Source: Rhodococcus aetherivorans
GTDB lineage: Bacteria; Actinomycetota; Actinomycetes; Mycobacteriales; Mycobacteriaceae
Reading direction: 5' to 3'
NCBI RefSeq assembly: GCF_011058165.1
Contig: NZ_JAALEG010000001.1
Coordinates: 62,001-126,000 of the forward strand
Length of the DNA stretch: 64,000 nucleotides
In this document: positions 47,672-59,330 of the stretch, in pieces
How the letters are laid out: each line of letters opens with the position of its first letter
How positions within the stretch are numbered: position 1 is the stretch's first letter
Position numbers and translations under genes: made by a program
The notes under the pieces: generated by a model
The model's database searches: none
What the model was told of the DNA's origin: nothing
The model's input: only the letters and a program-made list of their open reading frames with translations

Positions 47672-48469
47672 TCAGACGAAGCGGAACAGCCGGCTCGCCA
47701 GGAAGCCGCCGACGGCCGCCCACGCGCCGAGGATCGCGACGGCCAGCCAGTCGATGCTGCCGCGCAGCGCGTCGTCGAGGGCGAGGGCGAGCGCCCCCGA
47801 CGGAACCAGGCGGGCCACGTGCACCACCGCCTCGTGCAGGCCGTCGCCGGCGAGGACGACGCTGCCGATGCCGAGCAGCACGAACCAGATGATGTTGGCC
47901 AGGGCCAGCACGATCTCGGCGCGCAGCGTGCCGCCGAGCAGCAGGCCCAGCGTCGCGAACGTCACGGTGCCCAGCGCGATGACGACGGCCCCGAGGAGCA
48001 GCCCGACCGGCTCGGGGCGCCAGCCGAGGGCGAGGCCGATGCCACCCAGCAGAATCGATTGCAGCGCGACGACGAGCGCGACCGCACTGCTCTTGCCTGC
48101 GATGATGCCCCATTTCGGCAGCGCGGTGGCGCCGAGTCTTTTCAATGCACCGTATCTGCGGTCAAATCCGACCGCGATGGCCTGCCCGGTGAACGCCGTG
48201 GACATCACCGCGACCGTCATCACGGCCGGCAGGACCCGGTCGACCCGGGTGGCGCCGAGGTCGCCGATCGGGAGCAGGGTGAGCCCGATCAGCAGGGTGA
48301 TCGGGATGAACATCGTCAGCAGCAGCTGCTCGCCGTTGCGCAGCAGCAGCAGCAGTTCCATGCGGGTCTGCGCGGCGAGCATCGCCGCCGGGGCGTTCGG
48401 CCGGGGCCGCGGGCTGAAGGTGCCGGGGGCGAACCGGTTGGCCGCCAGCCGCTCGTGCGACATGCTCAT
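47672..48469 (-). CDS. ABC-2 type transporter permease
   Basis: 265 residues, six predicted membrane helices after a ~40-residue cytoplasmic N-terminus: LLLLLRNGEQLLLTMFIPITLL, then VDRVLPAVMTVAVMSTAFTGQAIAVGFDRRYGALKRLGAT, a hallmark of drug/lipid exporters. ATG overlaps the ATPase stop (ATGA). Substrate unknown. Confidence 0.9.
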   Translation of the reverse strand: MSMSHERLAANRFAPGTFSPRPRPNAPAAMLAAQTRMELLLLLRNGEQLLLTMFIPITLLIGLTLLPIGDLGATRVDRVLPAVMTVAVMSTAFTGQAIAVGFDRRYGALKRLGATALPKWGIIAGKSSAVALVVALQSILLGGIGLALGWRPEPVGLLLGAVVIALGTVTFATLGLLLGGTLRAEIVLALANIIWFVLLGIGSVVLAGDGLHEAVVHVARLVPSGALALALDDALRGSIDWLAVAILGAWAAVGGFLASRLFRFV

Positions 48470-49410
48470 CCTCGGATCTCCCGTCCGGTCAGGTCCAGGA
48501 ACACGTCCTCGAGGCTGCGCTGGTCCACCCGGATCTCGCTGGCCAGGACGCCCTGGTCCGCGCACCACGACGCGGCCACCGCGACGACCTGCGGATCGAT
48601 GGGGCCCTCCACCAGGTACCGGCCGGGACCGGCCTCGCGCACCCGGAACGTGTCCGGCAGGGCGGCGCGCAGGGGAGCGAGGTCCAGACCCGCGGCGGCG
48701 GTGAGCCACAACTGGCCCTCCGCGCCGGTGCGGGCGACCTCGGCGGGGGTACCGGCGGCCACGATCCGGCCGTGATCGATGATGACGACCTCGTCGGCGA
48801 GCTCCTCGGCCTCGTCCATCAGGTGCGTGGTGAGCAGCACCGCGACTCCGTCGCGCCGCAGGGCGTCGATCAGTTCCCAGACCAGCAACCGCGCCTGCGC
48901 GTCCAGACCTGCGGTCGGCTCGTCGAGGAAGACGAGTTCCGGCCGGCCGACGAGCGCGCACGCCAGCGCGAGCCGCTGCTGCTGCCCGCCGGACAGCCGC
49001 CGGTACGGGGTGCGGCGGGCCTCCTCGAGCCCGAGGCTGCGCAGCAGCCAGGCCGGATCCAGCGGATCCGCGGAATAGGCAGCCACCAGGTCGAGCATCT
49101 CCCCGGCCTTGGACCCCGGGTAGGCGCCGCCGCCCTGGAGCATGACCCCGATCCGCGGGCGCAGGGCCTCGGAGTCGGCGATCGGGTCGAGCCCGAGGAC
49201 GCGCACGGTGCCGGAATCGGGTGCGACGAAGCCCTCGCACATCTCCACGGTGGTGGTCTTGCCGGCACCGTTGGGGCCGAGCAGCGCGAGTACCTGGGCG
49301 CGTTCGACGGTCAGGTCGAGACCGTCGACCGCGGTGAGGTCGCCGAATCGCTTGACGACGCCCTCCAGGCGTACGGCGGGTGGCGCAGCGACGGGGGATC
49401 TCGAGGTCAC
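48466..49410 (-). CDS. ABC transporter ATP-binding protein
   Basis: 314 residues: Walker A LGPNGAGKTTTVEM, Q-loop VMLQGGGAYPGSKA, signature LSGGQQQRLALACALV, Walker B LVFLDEPTAGLD and H-loop LTTHLMDEAEELAD, followed by a ~80-residue C-terminal domain typical of DrrA-type exporters. Coupled by GTGA overlap to mptB upstream and to its permease downstream. Confidence 0.93.
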   Translation of the reverse strand: MTSRSPVAAPPAVRLEGVVKRFGDLTAVDGLDLTVERAQVLALLGPNGAGKTTTVEMCEGFVAPDSGTVRVLGLDPIADSEALRPRIGVMLQGGGAYPGSKAGEMLDLVAAYSADPLDPAWLLRSLGLEEARRTPYRRLSGGQQQRLALACALVGRPELVFLDEPTAGLDAQARLLVWELIDALRRDGVAVLLTTHLMDEAEELADEVVIIDHGRIVAAGTPAEVARTGAEGQLWLTAAAGLDLAPLRAALPDTFRVREAGPGRYLVEGPIDPQVVAVAASWCADQGVLASEIRVDQRSLEDVFLDLTGREIRG

Positions 49411-51152
49411 GAGGTTCCAGCGTAGGCGCCGGGCGAATCGGCGGGACGCGGTGGTGCGTCCTCCTCGTCGCGCCAGGGCAGCCGGTTGCGGGTGGCGAAG
49501 ATGGCCAGGCCCACGACGACGACCGTCGCGATGGCCGCCTGGACGATGATGAACGGCTGGTACTCGCCGCCGTTGGGCATGAGGATCACGCTCACCAGCG
49601 ACGAGAACGCCACCGTGGGGAGCCGGAAGATCGGCCGGGTGGCCCACGCGGCCAGGGGGATCACCGCCCACAGCAGGTACCACGGCTGCACCACCGGGAA
49701 CAGCAGCACGATCGCGCCGAGGGACACGCCGAGCGCGCCGACGGGATGCAGCCGGCCGGTGAGCACCGCCAACATCATCCGCACCGTCACCAGCGCCGCG
49801 ATCAGCGCGGCGACGGGCCGGGTGAGCGACAGGATCGCGGTGGTGTGGTCGCCGAGCCCGAGCAGCACCCCGGCCAGGCCGGTGCCCAGGCCGAGCAGCG
49901 TCGGGATGGACATCCAGCTGCGCACCTCGGTTGCGGTGCCGAGCGTCTGGGTCCAGCCGAAGCCGAGGCCGCTGCCCCAGCTGACCGCGCCCACGACGAC
50001 GGCGGCGACCACGGCGAGCAGTGCGGCGGCGGCGGCCACGGCGCGCAGGGTGCCGCCCCAGCGGTGCGCGAGCGCCATCCCGACGAAGCCGAGGGCGAGC
50101 AGCGACGGGACCTTCACCATCGACGACAACGCGATCACGGCGGAACCGGCCAGCAGCCAGGCGAGTGCCCGGCCGCGCAGCGGCCCCGCCGGAGCGGGGG
50201 TGTGGATGCCGCGCAGCGCGAGCTCGAGGCCGGCGAGCATGAGGCCGAGCATCAGGGCCTCGTTGTGGATGCCGGCGACGAGGTGGAACAGCAGCAGCGG
50301 GTTGGCCGCGCCGAGCCACAGGGCGCTGACGGAGGCGACGCCGCAGCGGCGCGCGAGCCGCGGCAGCGCCCACACGATCAGCGCGACCCCGGCGAGCGCG
50401 GAGACGCGGTGCAGGAAGACCCCGGCGACGATGTTCTCGCCGGTCAGGTCGGTGATGCGCTGCCCCAGCCACAGGATCGCCGGTCCGTAGGGGGCGGGGG
50501 TGTCGCGCCAGATGTTGGGCACGGTACGGGTCAGGACGTGGTCGACGCCCAGGGCACCGGCCGGGCCGATCCCGTACGGGTCGAGTCCGCGGGCGGCGAT
50601 CTCGCTCTGCGCGAGATACGAGTACACATCCTTGCTGAACATCGGGGGTGCCACGATCAACGGCAGGATCCACAGCAGCAGCGTGCGGTCGAGCTGGGAG
50701 CGGGTGAGCCGGCGGGGCACCCCGTCCGGGTCGCGGCGGCCGATCGCGAAGCGGCCGAGCAACAGCCACGCGAGGACCACCAGCACGGTGCCGGTCATGG
50801 TGAGGGTCAGCGCGGCGCTGGGCATGCGCGCGGGCAGCCCGAGCAGGCGCAGACCCTGGACGGGATTCTGCAGCACCGGCTGCGCGCCGGCGCCGAGCGC
50901 GCCGACCGCCATGAGCACGGTGCCCGTCGCGCCGAACAACCGGATCCGGTGCAACTGGGTGGTCTCGGTGGCGTCGAGGCCGCGGCCCTCGAGTTCGTCG
51001 CCGTGCAGGATCGCGGCCACGGCCGGGTCGCCGCCGCGGCCGTCGAGTCCGAGGGCACGGCGGCCGAGTTCCACGGCACGGGCTCCGAGGTCCGCGGCGC
51101 GGCGGCTCGGCGCCGGGCCGGACGGGTCGGGTTCCACGGTGGGCGACGGCAC
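49407..51152 (-). CDS. mptB: Alpha-(1->6)-mannosyltransferase MptB-like, GT-C family
   Basis: Polyprenyl-phosphomannose-dependent enzyme that starts the mannan core of lipomannan/lipoarabinomannan. 581 residues with a ~60-residue soluble N-terminus and a dozen or more membrane helices; the GT-C acidic motif lies in the first loop (MFSKDVYSYLAQSEIAARGLDPYG). Position next to the ABC pair and sufR matches Rv1459c. GTG 51152 is chosen: TACGCT lies 6 nt upstream; the in-frame ATG at 51206 would start in the suf promoter region. Confidence 0.85.
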   Translation of the reverse strand: MPSPTVEPDPSGPAPSRRAADLGARAVELGRRALGLDGRGGDPAVAAILHGDELEGRGLDATETTQLHRIRLFGATGTVLMAVGALGAGAQPVLQNPVQGLRLLGLPARMPSAALTLTMTGTVLVVLAWLLLGRFAIGRRDPDGVPRRLTRSQLDRTLLLWILPLIVAPPMFSKDVYSYLAQSEIAARGLDPYGIGPAGALGVDHVLTRTVPNIWRDTPAPYGPAILWLGQRITDLTGENIVAGVFLHRVSALAGVALIVWALPRLARRCGVASVSALWLGAANPLLLFHLVAGIHNEALMLGLMLAGLELALRGIHTPAPAGPLRGRALAWLLAGSAVIALSSMVKVPSLLALGFVGMALAHRWGGTLRAVAAAAALLAVVAAVVVGAVSWGSGLGFGWTQTLGTATEVRSWMSIPTLLGLGTGLAGVLLGLGDHTTAILSLTRPVAALIAALVTVRMMLAVLTGRLHPVGALGVSLGAIVLLFPVVQPWYLLWAVIPLAAWATRPIFRLPTVAFSSLVSVILMPNGGEYQPFIIVQAAIATVVVVGLAIFATRNRLPWRDEEDAPPRPADSPGAYAGTS

Positions 51153-51158
51153 CCGAGC

Positions 51159-51164
51159 AGCGTA
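51159..51164 (-). promoter_or_regulatory. Leaderless -10 element of mptB
   Basis: Minus-strand TACGCT, 6 nt, then GTG at 51152. Confidence 0.45.
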
Positions 51165-51193
51165 GCGGGGGCGGGAACCGGGCCCCGCCGCAG

Positions 51194-51212
51194 TTAGGTA
51201 GGGCACCCTTTG
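51194..51212. promoter_or_regulatory. Possible IdeR/DtxR-like iron box
   Basis: TTAGGTAGGGCACCCTTTG keeps the TTAGGT half-site and GC centre of the iron box but the right half is weak (about 11 of 19 matches to the remembered consensus). It lies between mptB and sufR. Confidence 0.25.
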
Positions 51213-51234
51213 TGGACCGGCCCGGGGAATTCCG

Positions 51235-51251
51235 TCACACTGGTGTTGTGA
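51235..51251. promoter_or_regulatory. SufR operator overlapping the sufR start codon
   Basis: TCACACTGGTGTTGTGA contains the inverted repeat TCACA-N7-TGTGA, equivalent to the ACACT-N5-TGTGA site described for SufR of M. tuberculosis. It covers the presumed -10 (CACACT) and the GTG at 51248, fitting autorepression of a leaderless mRNA. Confidence 0.6.
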
Positions 51252-51991
51252 AAACGACGTCCGCTGCCCGGGTGCACGAGGAACGCGCAGGTCACACGCC
51301 TGTCGCCGCGTTCCCGGTCACTCAGGCGCCGGGCGCGCACGAGGGCCAGACCCGGGCGGCGGTGGTGCAGCTGCTGCTCGAGGAGGGTCCGATCACGGCC
51401 ACCGAGATCGGTGCCCGGCTCGGCCTGAGCGCGGCCGGGGTGCGCCGCCACCTCGACGCCCTCATCGACACCGGCGAGGCCCAGGCCGCTCCGCCGCCGC
51501 GGCGGGAGGGCCGGGGACGGGGACGGCCGGCGCGCCGATTCCAGCTCACCGCGGTGGGCCGGGCCCGGCTGGGACACTCCTACGACGACCTCGCCAGTGC
51601 TGCGATGCGGCACCTGCGGGAGGTCGGCGGCGAGGCCGCCATCGAGGACTTCGCCCGGCGGCGCGTGCAGTCCATCCTCGGCGGGGTCCCGCCCGCGGAG
51701 TCCGGGAGCGCCACCGAGATCGAGGCCACCGCCGAGGACATCGCGGCGGCGTTCACCGACGCCGGGTTCGCGGCGTCGACCCGGCGGGTGGGCACCGGCG
51801 TGCAGATCTGCCAGCACCACTGCCCGGTCTCGCACGTGGCCGAGCAGTTCCCGGAGCTGTGCGAGGCCGAACGGGAGGCGTTCACCGAGATCCTGGGCAC
51901 CCATGTGCAGCGGCTGGCGACCATCGCCAACGGCGACAGTTTCTGCACCACCCACGTCCCGGTGCTGCCGCCGGACATCGGCAAGACCTGA
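51248..51991 (+). CDS. sufR: Fe-S cluster-binding transcriptional repressor SufR
   Basis: Represses the suf operon when Fe-S clusters are ample. 247 residues: winged HTH ([26 protein letters not shown], ~48-72), basic wing ([17 protein letters not shown]), and C-terminal cluster ligands Cys188, Cys192, Cys205 plus Cys233 (CQHHC, ELC, SFCTTH). GTG 51248 is 6 nt after CACACT. Heads the suf genes and is divergent from mptB. Confidence 0.94.
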   Translation: MKTTSAARVHEERAGHTPVAAFPVTQAPGAHEGQTRAAVVQLLLEEGPITATEIGARLGLSAAGVRRHLDALIDTGEAQAAPPPRREGRGRGRPARRFQLTAVGRARLGHSYDDLASAAMRHLREVGGEAAIEDFARRRVQSILGGVPPAESGSATEIEATAEDIAAAFTDAGFAASTRRVGTGVQICQHHCPVSHVAEQFPELCEAEREAFTEILGTHVQRLATIANGDSFCTTHVPVLPPDIGKT

Positions 51992-52080
51992 GCACGACCC
52001 GCTTCCCCCGACAGAGCAACACGTTGTCCGCCGGCGATCAGCCCTCGCCGGCACCGAACAAGACTCCGGAAGGAGCTCAC

Positions 52081-53526
52081 ATGACCGTCACATCGGATCA
52101 GGCGTCGGCCGGCACGCCGCTGACACAGGAGGAGACCATCGCGTCCCTCGGTCACTACGGCTACGGCTGGTCGGATTCCGACGCCGCCGGCGCCACGGCC
52201 CAGCGAGGCCTGTCCGAGGCGGTCGTGCGCGACATCTCCGCGAAGAAGGACGAGCCCGAGTGGATGCTCGACATCCGCCTCAAGGCGCTGCGCACCTTCG
52301 AGAAGAAGCCGATGCCGGTGTGGGGCTCGAACCTGGAGGGCATCGACTTCGACAACATCAAGTACTTCGTGCGCTCCACCGAGAAGCAGGCCGCGAGCTG
52401 GGAAGAGCTGCCCGAGGACATCAAGAACACCTACGACCGGCTCGGCATCCCCGAGGCGGAGAAGCAGCGCCTCGTCGCCGGTGTCGCCGCGCAGTACGAG
52501 TCGGAGGTGGTCTACCACCAGATCCGTGAGGACCTCGAGTCCCAGGGTGTGATCTTCCTCGACACCGACACCGGCCTGCGCGAGCACCCGGAGATCTTCA
52601 AGGAGTACTTCGGGTCGGTCATCCCGGCCGGCGACAACAAGTTCTCCGCGCTGAACACCGCCGTGTGGTCGGGCGGCTCGTTCATCTACGTCCCGCCCGG
52701 CGTGCACGTCGACATCCCGCTGCAGGCCTACTTCCGGATCAACACCGAGAACATGGGCCAGTTCGAGCGGACCCTGATCATCGTCGACGAGGGCGCCTCC
52801 GTGCACTACGTCGAGGGCTGCACCGCCCCGATCTACAAGTCGGACTCGCTGCACTCGGCGGTGGTGGAGATCATCGTCAAGAAGGGCGGGCACTGCCGCT
52901 ACACGACCATCCAGAACTGGTCGAACAACGTCTACAACCTCGTCACCAAGCGCACCAAGGTCGAGGCCGGCGGCTCGATGGAGTGGATCGACGGCAACAT
53001 CGGTTCCAAGGTCACCATGAAGTACCCGGCCGTGTGGATGATGGGTGAGCACGCCCGCGGCGAGGTGCTGTCCGTGGCGTTCGCCGGCGAGGGCCAGCAC
53101 CAGGACACCGGCGCGAAGATGCTGCACCTGGCGCCGCACACCTCCTCGACCATCGTGTCGAAGTCGGTGGCCCGCGGCGGCGGTCGCGCCTCCTACCGCG
53201 GCCTGGTCCAGGTCAACAAGGGCGCCCACGGGTCGAAGTCGACCGTCAAGTGCGATGCACTGCTCGTCGACCAGATCTCCCGCTCGGACACCTACCCGTA
53301 CGTCGACATCCGTGAGGACGACGTGACGATGGGCCACGAGGCGACCGTCTCCAAGGTCTCCGACGACCAGCTGTTCTACCTGATGAGCCGCGGACTGACC
53401 GAGGACGAGGCGATGGCGATGGTGGTGCGCGGCTTCGTCGAGCCCATCGCCAAGGAACTGCCGATGGAGTACGCGCTCGAGCTCAACCGCCTGATCGAAC
53501 TGCAGATGGAAGGGGCAGTCGGCTAA
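52081..53526 (+). CDS. sufB: Fe-S cluster assembly scaffold SufB
   Basis: Forms SufBC2D, where clusters are built. 481 residues with [19 protein letters not shown], the beta-helix core ([33 protein letters not shown]), [15 protein letters not shown] and [17 protein letters not shown]. No intein is present, unlike SufB of M. tuberculosis, which carries one. AAGGAG before the ATG. Confidence 0.97.
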   Translation: MTVTSDQASAGTPLTQEETIASLGHYGYGWSDSDAAGATAQRGLSEAVVRDISAKKDEPEWMLDIRLKALRTFEKKPMPVWGSNLEGIDFDNIKYFVRSTEKQAASWEELPEDIKNTYDRLGIPEAEKQRLVAGVAAQYESEVVYHQIREDLESQGVIFLDTDTGLREHPEIFKEYFGSVIPAGDNKFSALNTAVWSGGSFIYVPPGVHVDIPLQAYFRINTENMGQFERTLIIVDEGASVHYVEGCTAPIYKSDSLHSAVVEIIVKKGGHCRYTTIQNWSNNVYNLVTKRTKVEAGGSMEWIDGNIGSKVTMKYPAVWMMGEHARGEVLSVAFAGEGQHQDTGAKMLHLAPHTSSTIVSKSVARGGGRASYRGLVQVNKGAHGSKSTVKCDALLVDQISRSDTYPYVDIREDDVTMGHEATVSKVSDDQLFYLMSRGLTEDEAMAMVVRGFVEPIAKELPMEYALELNRLIELQMEGAVG

Positions 53527-54762
53527 ATGACTGCGGAAGCGAAGAACACCCCCACCGCCACCGGGGTGCAGGGAGCCGTGCGCTCGGAGAACGCCGCCGG
53601 GCCCGCGATCAAGACCGCCCGCGGGCCGGCCGTCAACAAGGGGGAGGTCTTCACGTCGTTCGACGTGAACGCCTTCGAGATCCCCTCCGGTCGCGACGAG
53701 GCCTGGCGGTTCACCCCGCTGCGCCGGCTGCGGGGCCTGCACGACGGCACCGCGGTCGCCGACGGCGCCCCCACCGTCGAGGTCACCCCCGTCGAGGGGG
53801 TGCAGGTCGAGACCGTCGGCCGCGACGATGCCCGCCTCGGCCAAGGCGGCGTGCCGGCCGACCGTGTCGCCGCCCAGGCCTACTCGGGCTTCACCACCGC
53901 CACCGTCGTCACCGTCGGCCGCGAGGTCGAGGTCACCGAGCCGGTCACGATCACCGTCACCGGCCCCGGGGAGGGGAAGGTCGCGTTCGGACACCTGCAG
54001 GTGCGGCTCGAGCCGTTCGCGTCGGTCACCGTCGTCCTCGACCAGCGCGGTTCCGGCACCTACGCGGAGAACGTCGAGTTCGTCCTCGGCGACAGCTCGC
54101 GCCTGAACATCGTCGCCATCCAGGACTGGGCCGACGATGCGGTACACGTGACGGCCCACCACGCCCGCCTCGGCCGCGACGCCGTGCTGCGGCACTTCAC
54201 CGTCGGCCTCGGCGGTGACCTCGTGCGCGTGTCGCCGACCGTCAGGTACGACGCGCCCGGTGGCGACGCCGAAATGCTCGGTCTGTACTTCGCCGACGCC
54301 GGCCAGCACCTCGAGCAGCGCCTGCTCGTGGACCACGCGCAGCCGCACTGCAAGTCCAACGTGGTGTACAAGGGTGCCCTGCAGGGCGATCCGGGCTCCG
54401 GCAAGCCGGACGCGCACACCGTGTGGATCGGGGACGTGCTCATCCGCGCCGAGGCCGAGGGCACCGACACCTTCGAGCTGAACCGCAACCTGGTGCTCAC
54501 CGACGGTGCCCGCGCCGACTCGGTGCCCAACCTCGAGATCGAGACCGGCGAGATCGTCGGCGCCGGTCACGCCAGCGCCACCGGCCGGTTCGACGACGAG
54601 CAGCTGTTCTACCTGCGTGCCCGCGGCATCTCCGAGGAGCAGGCGCGCCGCCTGGTGGTCCGCGGATTCTTCCACGAACTCGTCGAGAAGATCACCGTGC
54701 CCGCCGTCCGGGAGCGGCTCGAGGCCGCCATCGAGGCCGAGCTCGCCGCCGTCGGCGCCTGA
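53527..54762 (+). CDS. sufD: Fe-S cluster assembly protein SufD
   Basis: Paralogous partner of SufB. 411 residues: EAWRFTPLRRLRGL near the N-terminus, beta-helix with VVYKGALQGDPGSGKPDAHTVWIGDVLI, and the C-terminal helices shared with SufB (FYLRARGISEEQARRLVVRGFF). Starts directly after the sufB stop. Confidence 0.96.
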   Translation: MTAEAKNTPTATGVQGAVRSENAAGPAIKTARGPAVNKGEVFTSFDVNAFEIPSGRDEAWRFTPLRRLRGLHDGTAVADGAPTVEVTPVEGVQVETVGRDDARLGQGGVPADRVAAQAYSGFTTATVVTVGREVEVTEPVTITVTGPGEGKVAFGHLQVRLEPFASVTVVLDQRGSGTYAENVEFVLGDSSRLNIVAIQDWADDAVHVTAHHARLGRDAVLRHFTVGLGGDLVRVSPTVRYDAPGGDAEMLGLYFADAGQHLEQRLLVDHAQPHCKSNVVYKGALQGDPGSGKPDAHTVWIGDVLIRAEAEGTDTFELNRNLVLTDGARADSVPNLEIETGEIVGAGHASATGRFDDEQLFYLRARGISEEQARRLVVRGFFHELVEKITVPAVRERLEAAIEAELAAVGA

Positions 54763-54806
54763 CCCCCACCCGTTCTCCCCATCTTCGCGAAGGAACCGTT
54801 ACCGAC

Positions 54807-56874
<2,068 letters not shown>

Positions 56875-56875
<1 letters not shown>

Positions 56876-57372
56876 TGCGGATGGAGCAGATGTACCAGGA
56901 GGTCATCCTGGACCACTACAAGCACCCGCACCACCGGGGTCTGCGCGAGCCCTACGGCGCGGAGGTGCACCACGTGAACCCCACCTGCGGCGACGAGGTG
57001 ACGCTGCGGGTGCATCTCGCCGACGACGGCACCGTCGCGGACGTCTCCTACGACGGGCAGGGCTGCTCGATCAGCCAGGCGTCCACCTCGGTGCTCACCG
57101 ACCAGGTGATCGGGGAGCCGCTGGACCGGGCCCTGGCCACCGTCGACGCGTTCGCGGAGATGGTCGGCAGCCGCGGGACCGTCGAGGGCGACGAGGACGT
57201 ACTCGGCGACGGCATCGCCTTCGCCGGCGTCTCGAAATACCCGGCGCGCGTGAAGTGTGCGCTGCTGGGCTGGATGGCCTTCAAGGACGCCGTCGTGCAG
57301 ATCGCCGACAGCATCCACAGCACCCACAGCACTCACAGCACCGCACCCGTAGCCAGCGGAGGACAGAACTGA
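56875..57372 (+). CDS. sufU: SufU-type zinc-dependent sulfur acceptor
   Basis: Accepts persulfide from SufS and passes it to SufBCD. 165 residues: MYQEVILDHYKHPHHRG, ligands Cys38 and Asp40 (PTCGDE), Cys64 (GQGCSIS) and Cys128 (VKCALLGW). The C-terminus has a short HSTHSTHST repeat. Stop overlaps the sufT ATG. Confidence 0.96.
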
Positions 57373-57752
57373 TGACCGAACCCGTGACCCCGGCGGACGA
57401 GACCACCGCCGCAGCCCCGGACGCGGCTCCCACCCTCGACCCCGAGCGGTTCGAGGAGCTCGAGGAGGCGATGCGCGACGTCGTCGATCCCGAGCTCGGA
57501 ATCAACGTCGTCGACCTGGGCCTGGTCTACGGCATCACCGAGGACGACGAGGCCGTCACCATCGACATGACGCTCACGTCGGCGGCCTGCCCGCTCACCG
57601 ATGTGATCGAGGACCAGTCCCGCAACGCTCTCGTCCGCAGCGGCCTGTGCGACGAGCTGCGCATCAACTGGGTGTGGATGCCGCCGTGGGGGCCGGACAA
57701 GATCACCGAGGACGGTCGCGAGCAGCTGCGCGCGCTCGGCTTCACCGTCTGA
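57372..57752 (+). CDS. sufT: MIP18/DUF59-family Fe-S maturation factor SufT
   Basis: 126 residues with VVDPELGINVVDLGLVYGI (38-56) and the conserved cysteine 73 in TSAACPLTDVIEDQ, then WVWMPPWGPDKITEDGR. Family members help load Fe-S clusters on client proteins. Last gene of the suf operon. Confidence 0.93.
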   Translation: MTEPVTPADETTAAAPDAAPTLDPERFEELEEAMRDVVDPELGINVVDLGLVYGITEDDEAVTIDMTLTSAACPLTDVIEDQSRNALVRSGLCDELRINWVWMPPWGPDKITEDGREQLRALGFTV

Positions 57753-57760
57753 CGCGGCCG

Positions 57761-58237
57761 GTGACCCGGCCCAGCTCCCAGGCGCCCCCGGATCCGGGGG
57801 CCGGCAGCTCCCCGGATCCGATCACCGCCCTCGAACACGAGTTCATGGCGCTGATGCGCCGCGGCCGGGCACAGATGGGGGAGCGGGCCCGCGCCGTCCA
57901 CCCCCGGCTGGATCCGGCGTGCTACCCGCTGCTGGTGCTGCTCGGCCGCGCCGACGCGGTGGCGATGTCGGAGCTGCTCGCGGATCTCGCCATCGAGAAG
58001 TCGACGTTGACGCGGCGCATCGACGCCGCCGCCCGGCTCGGCCTGGTCGAGCGGACGACGGACCCGCAGGACGCGCGGGCGCGGCTCGTGGCGCTCACCC
58101 CGGAAGGCCGGGAGCGGCTGACCGCGTTGCAGCGCGAGCAGACGGCGCGGTGGCGTCGCCGGCTGTCCGCATGGGACACGGCCGACGTGGAGCAGCTCAC
58201 GGCGCTCCTGCGCCGCCTCGGCGACGGACTGGACTGA
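57761..58237 (+). CDS. MarR-family transcriptional regulator
   Basis: 158 residues with winged HTH: YPLLVLLGRADAVAMSELLADLAIEKSTLTRRIDAAARLGLVERT, wing DPQDARARLVALTPEGRERL, and a dimer helix. Only 8 bp after sufT, so it may be read through from suf. GTG 57761 or ATG 57844 could start it. Ligand and targets unknown. Confidence 0.85.
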   Translation: MTRPSSQAPPDPGAGSSPDPITALEHEFMALMRRGRAQMGERARAVHPRLDPACYPLLVLLGRADAVAMSELLADLAIEKSTLTRRIDAAARLGLVERTTDPQDARARLVALTPEGRERLTALQREQTARWRRRLSAWDTADVEQLTALLRRLGDGLD

Positions 58238-58242
58238 GATGT

Positions 58243-58264
58243 GGTGCCGGCCGCGGCCGGCACC
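58243..58264. repeat. 22-bp perfect palindrome after marR
   Basis: GGTGCCGGCCG followed by its exact complement, no loop, 5 bp after the marR stop and 9 bp before the next hairpin. Confidence 0.7.
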
Positions 58265-58273
58265 CATCCGACA

Positions 58274-58305
58274 CCTGAGGCCCCGGCCGGTGCCGGGGCC
58301 TCAGG
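58274..58305. terminator. 14-bp perfect hairpin overlapping the ku stop codon
   Basis: Arms 58274-58287 and 58292-58305 pair fully with a 4-nt loop. The ku stop (58301-58303) lies in the right arm. Serves both convergent genes. Confidence 0.65.
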
Positions 58306-59278
58306 CCCGCTTGCGCGCGGTGGACTTCTTCGCGGGGGCCTTCTCGGTGGTCTTCTTCGCCGCCGTCTTCTTCGCGGTGGGCTTCTCGGCCGTGGTCTTC
58401 TTCGCCGGCGTCTTCTTCGCGGCGCTCTTCCTGGCGGGTGTCTTCTTCGCCGCCGCGCCCCGGGCGGGCGCGGCCGCGCCCGACTCGTCGCCGGCCGCGG
58501 CGGCGTCCACGCTGCGCTGCAGCGCAGCCACCAGGTCCAGCACCTCGGCGTCCTCGGCGGCGGGTTCCCCCGCCGGGGTCACCGGCAGCACCTTCTCGCC
58601 GCCCCGGGCGATGATGTCGTCGATCAGCGACCGCAGCTCGACCTGGTACTCGTCGGTGAACTCGTCCGGACGGAAGTCGTCGGCCATCGACTCGACGAGC
58701 ATCTCCGCCATCGCCAGTTCCTTCTGCTTCGGCGGCTCCGCGTCGTCGAGCACCGGGAACGCCACCGACCGCACCTCGTCCGGCCACAGCAGGGTCTGCA
58801 GCACGAGCACGCCGTCGCGGTTGCGCAGCGCCGCCAGCCGGGTGCGCTGCCGCAGCGTGAAGTGCACCAGTGCGGTGCGATCGGTCTGCGTGAGCGTCTC
58901 GGCCAGCAGCGTGTACGCCTTCGGCGACGACGAGTCCGGCTCGAGGTAGTACGACTTCTCGAACAGGATCGGGTCGATCTGCTCGGTCGGGACGAACTGC
59001 AGCACCGGGATCTCGTGTTTCTCCGCGACGGGCAGCTTGTCGAAGTCCTCGTCGGCGAGCACGACCCGCACGCCCTCGTCGGAGTCGTAGGCCTTGTCGA
59101 TCTCGGCGTAGGGCACCGACTCGCCGCACTCGGTGCAGATCCGGTCGTACTTGATCCGCCCGCCGTCCTTCGCATGCACCTGGTGGAACCGGATGTCGTG
59201 GCTCTCCGTGGCCGAATACACCTTCACCGGCACGTTCACCAGCCCGAACGCGATGGAACCCTTCCAGATCGAACGCAT
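58301..59278 (-). CDS. ku: Non-homologous end-joining protein Ku with lysine-rich tail
   Basis: Homodimeric ring that binds DNA ends and recruits LigD. 325 residues: Ku core from SIWKGSIAFGLVNVPVKVY, KYDRICTECGESV, LPVAEKHEIPVLQFVP, to LDLVAALQRSVDA (~255-270). The last ~50 residues are repeats of AAKKT/PAKKT, a histone-H1-like tail found in some actinobacterial Ku and absent from Ku of M. tuberculosis. ligD is not in the window. CATGAT lies 6 nt before the ATG. Confidence 0.95.
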   Translation of the reverse strand: MRSIWKGSIAFGLVNVPVKVYSATESHDIRFHQVHAKDGGRIKYDRICTECGESVPYAEIDKAYDSDEGVRVVLADEDFDKLPVAEKHEIPVLQFVPTEQIDPILFEKSYYLEPDSSSPKAYTLLAETLTQTDRTALVHFTLRQRTRLAALRNRDGVLVLQTLLWPDEVRSVAFPVLDDAEPPKQKELAMAEMLVESMADDFRPDEFTDEYQVELRSLIDDIIARGGEKVLPVTPAGEPAAEDAEVLDLVAALQRSVDAAAAGDESGAAAPARGAAAKKTPARKSAAKKTPAKKTTAEKPTAKKTAAKKTTEKAPAKKSTARKRA

Positions 59279-59330
59279 GGTTCCATCATGATCGAGATCG
59301 GCGCCCGCCGCGCGGAACCGGGCGAACTCC

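Noticed and set aside
52081-53526. Intein in sufB as in M. tuberculosis
   Set aside because: The frame is 481 codons, normal for an uninterrupted SufB, with no intein blocks.
51580-54675. Minus-strand 1031-codon open frame opposite sufR-sufB-sufD
   Set aside because: Lies across three convincing suf genes and has only shadow composition.
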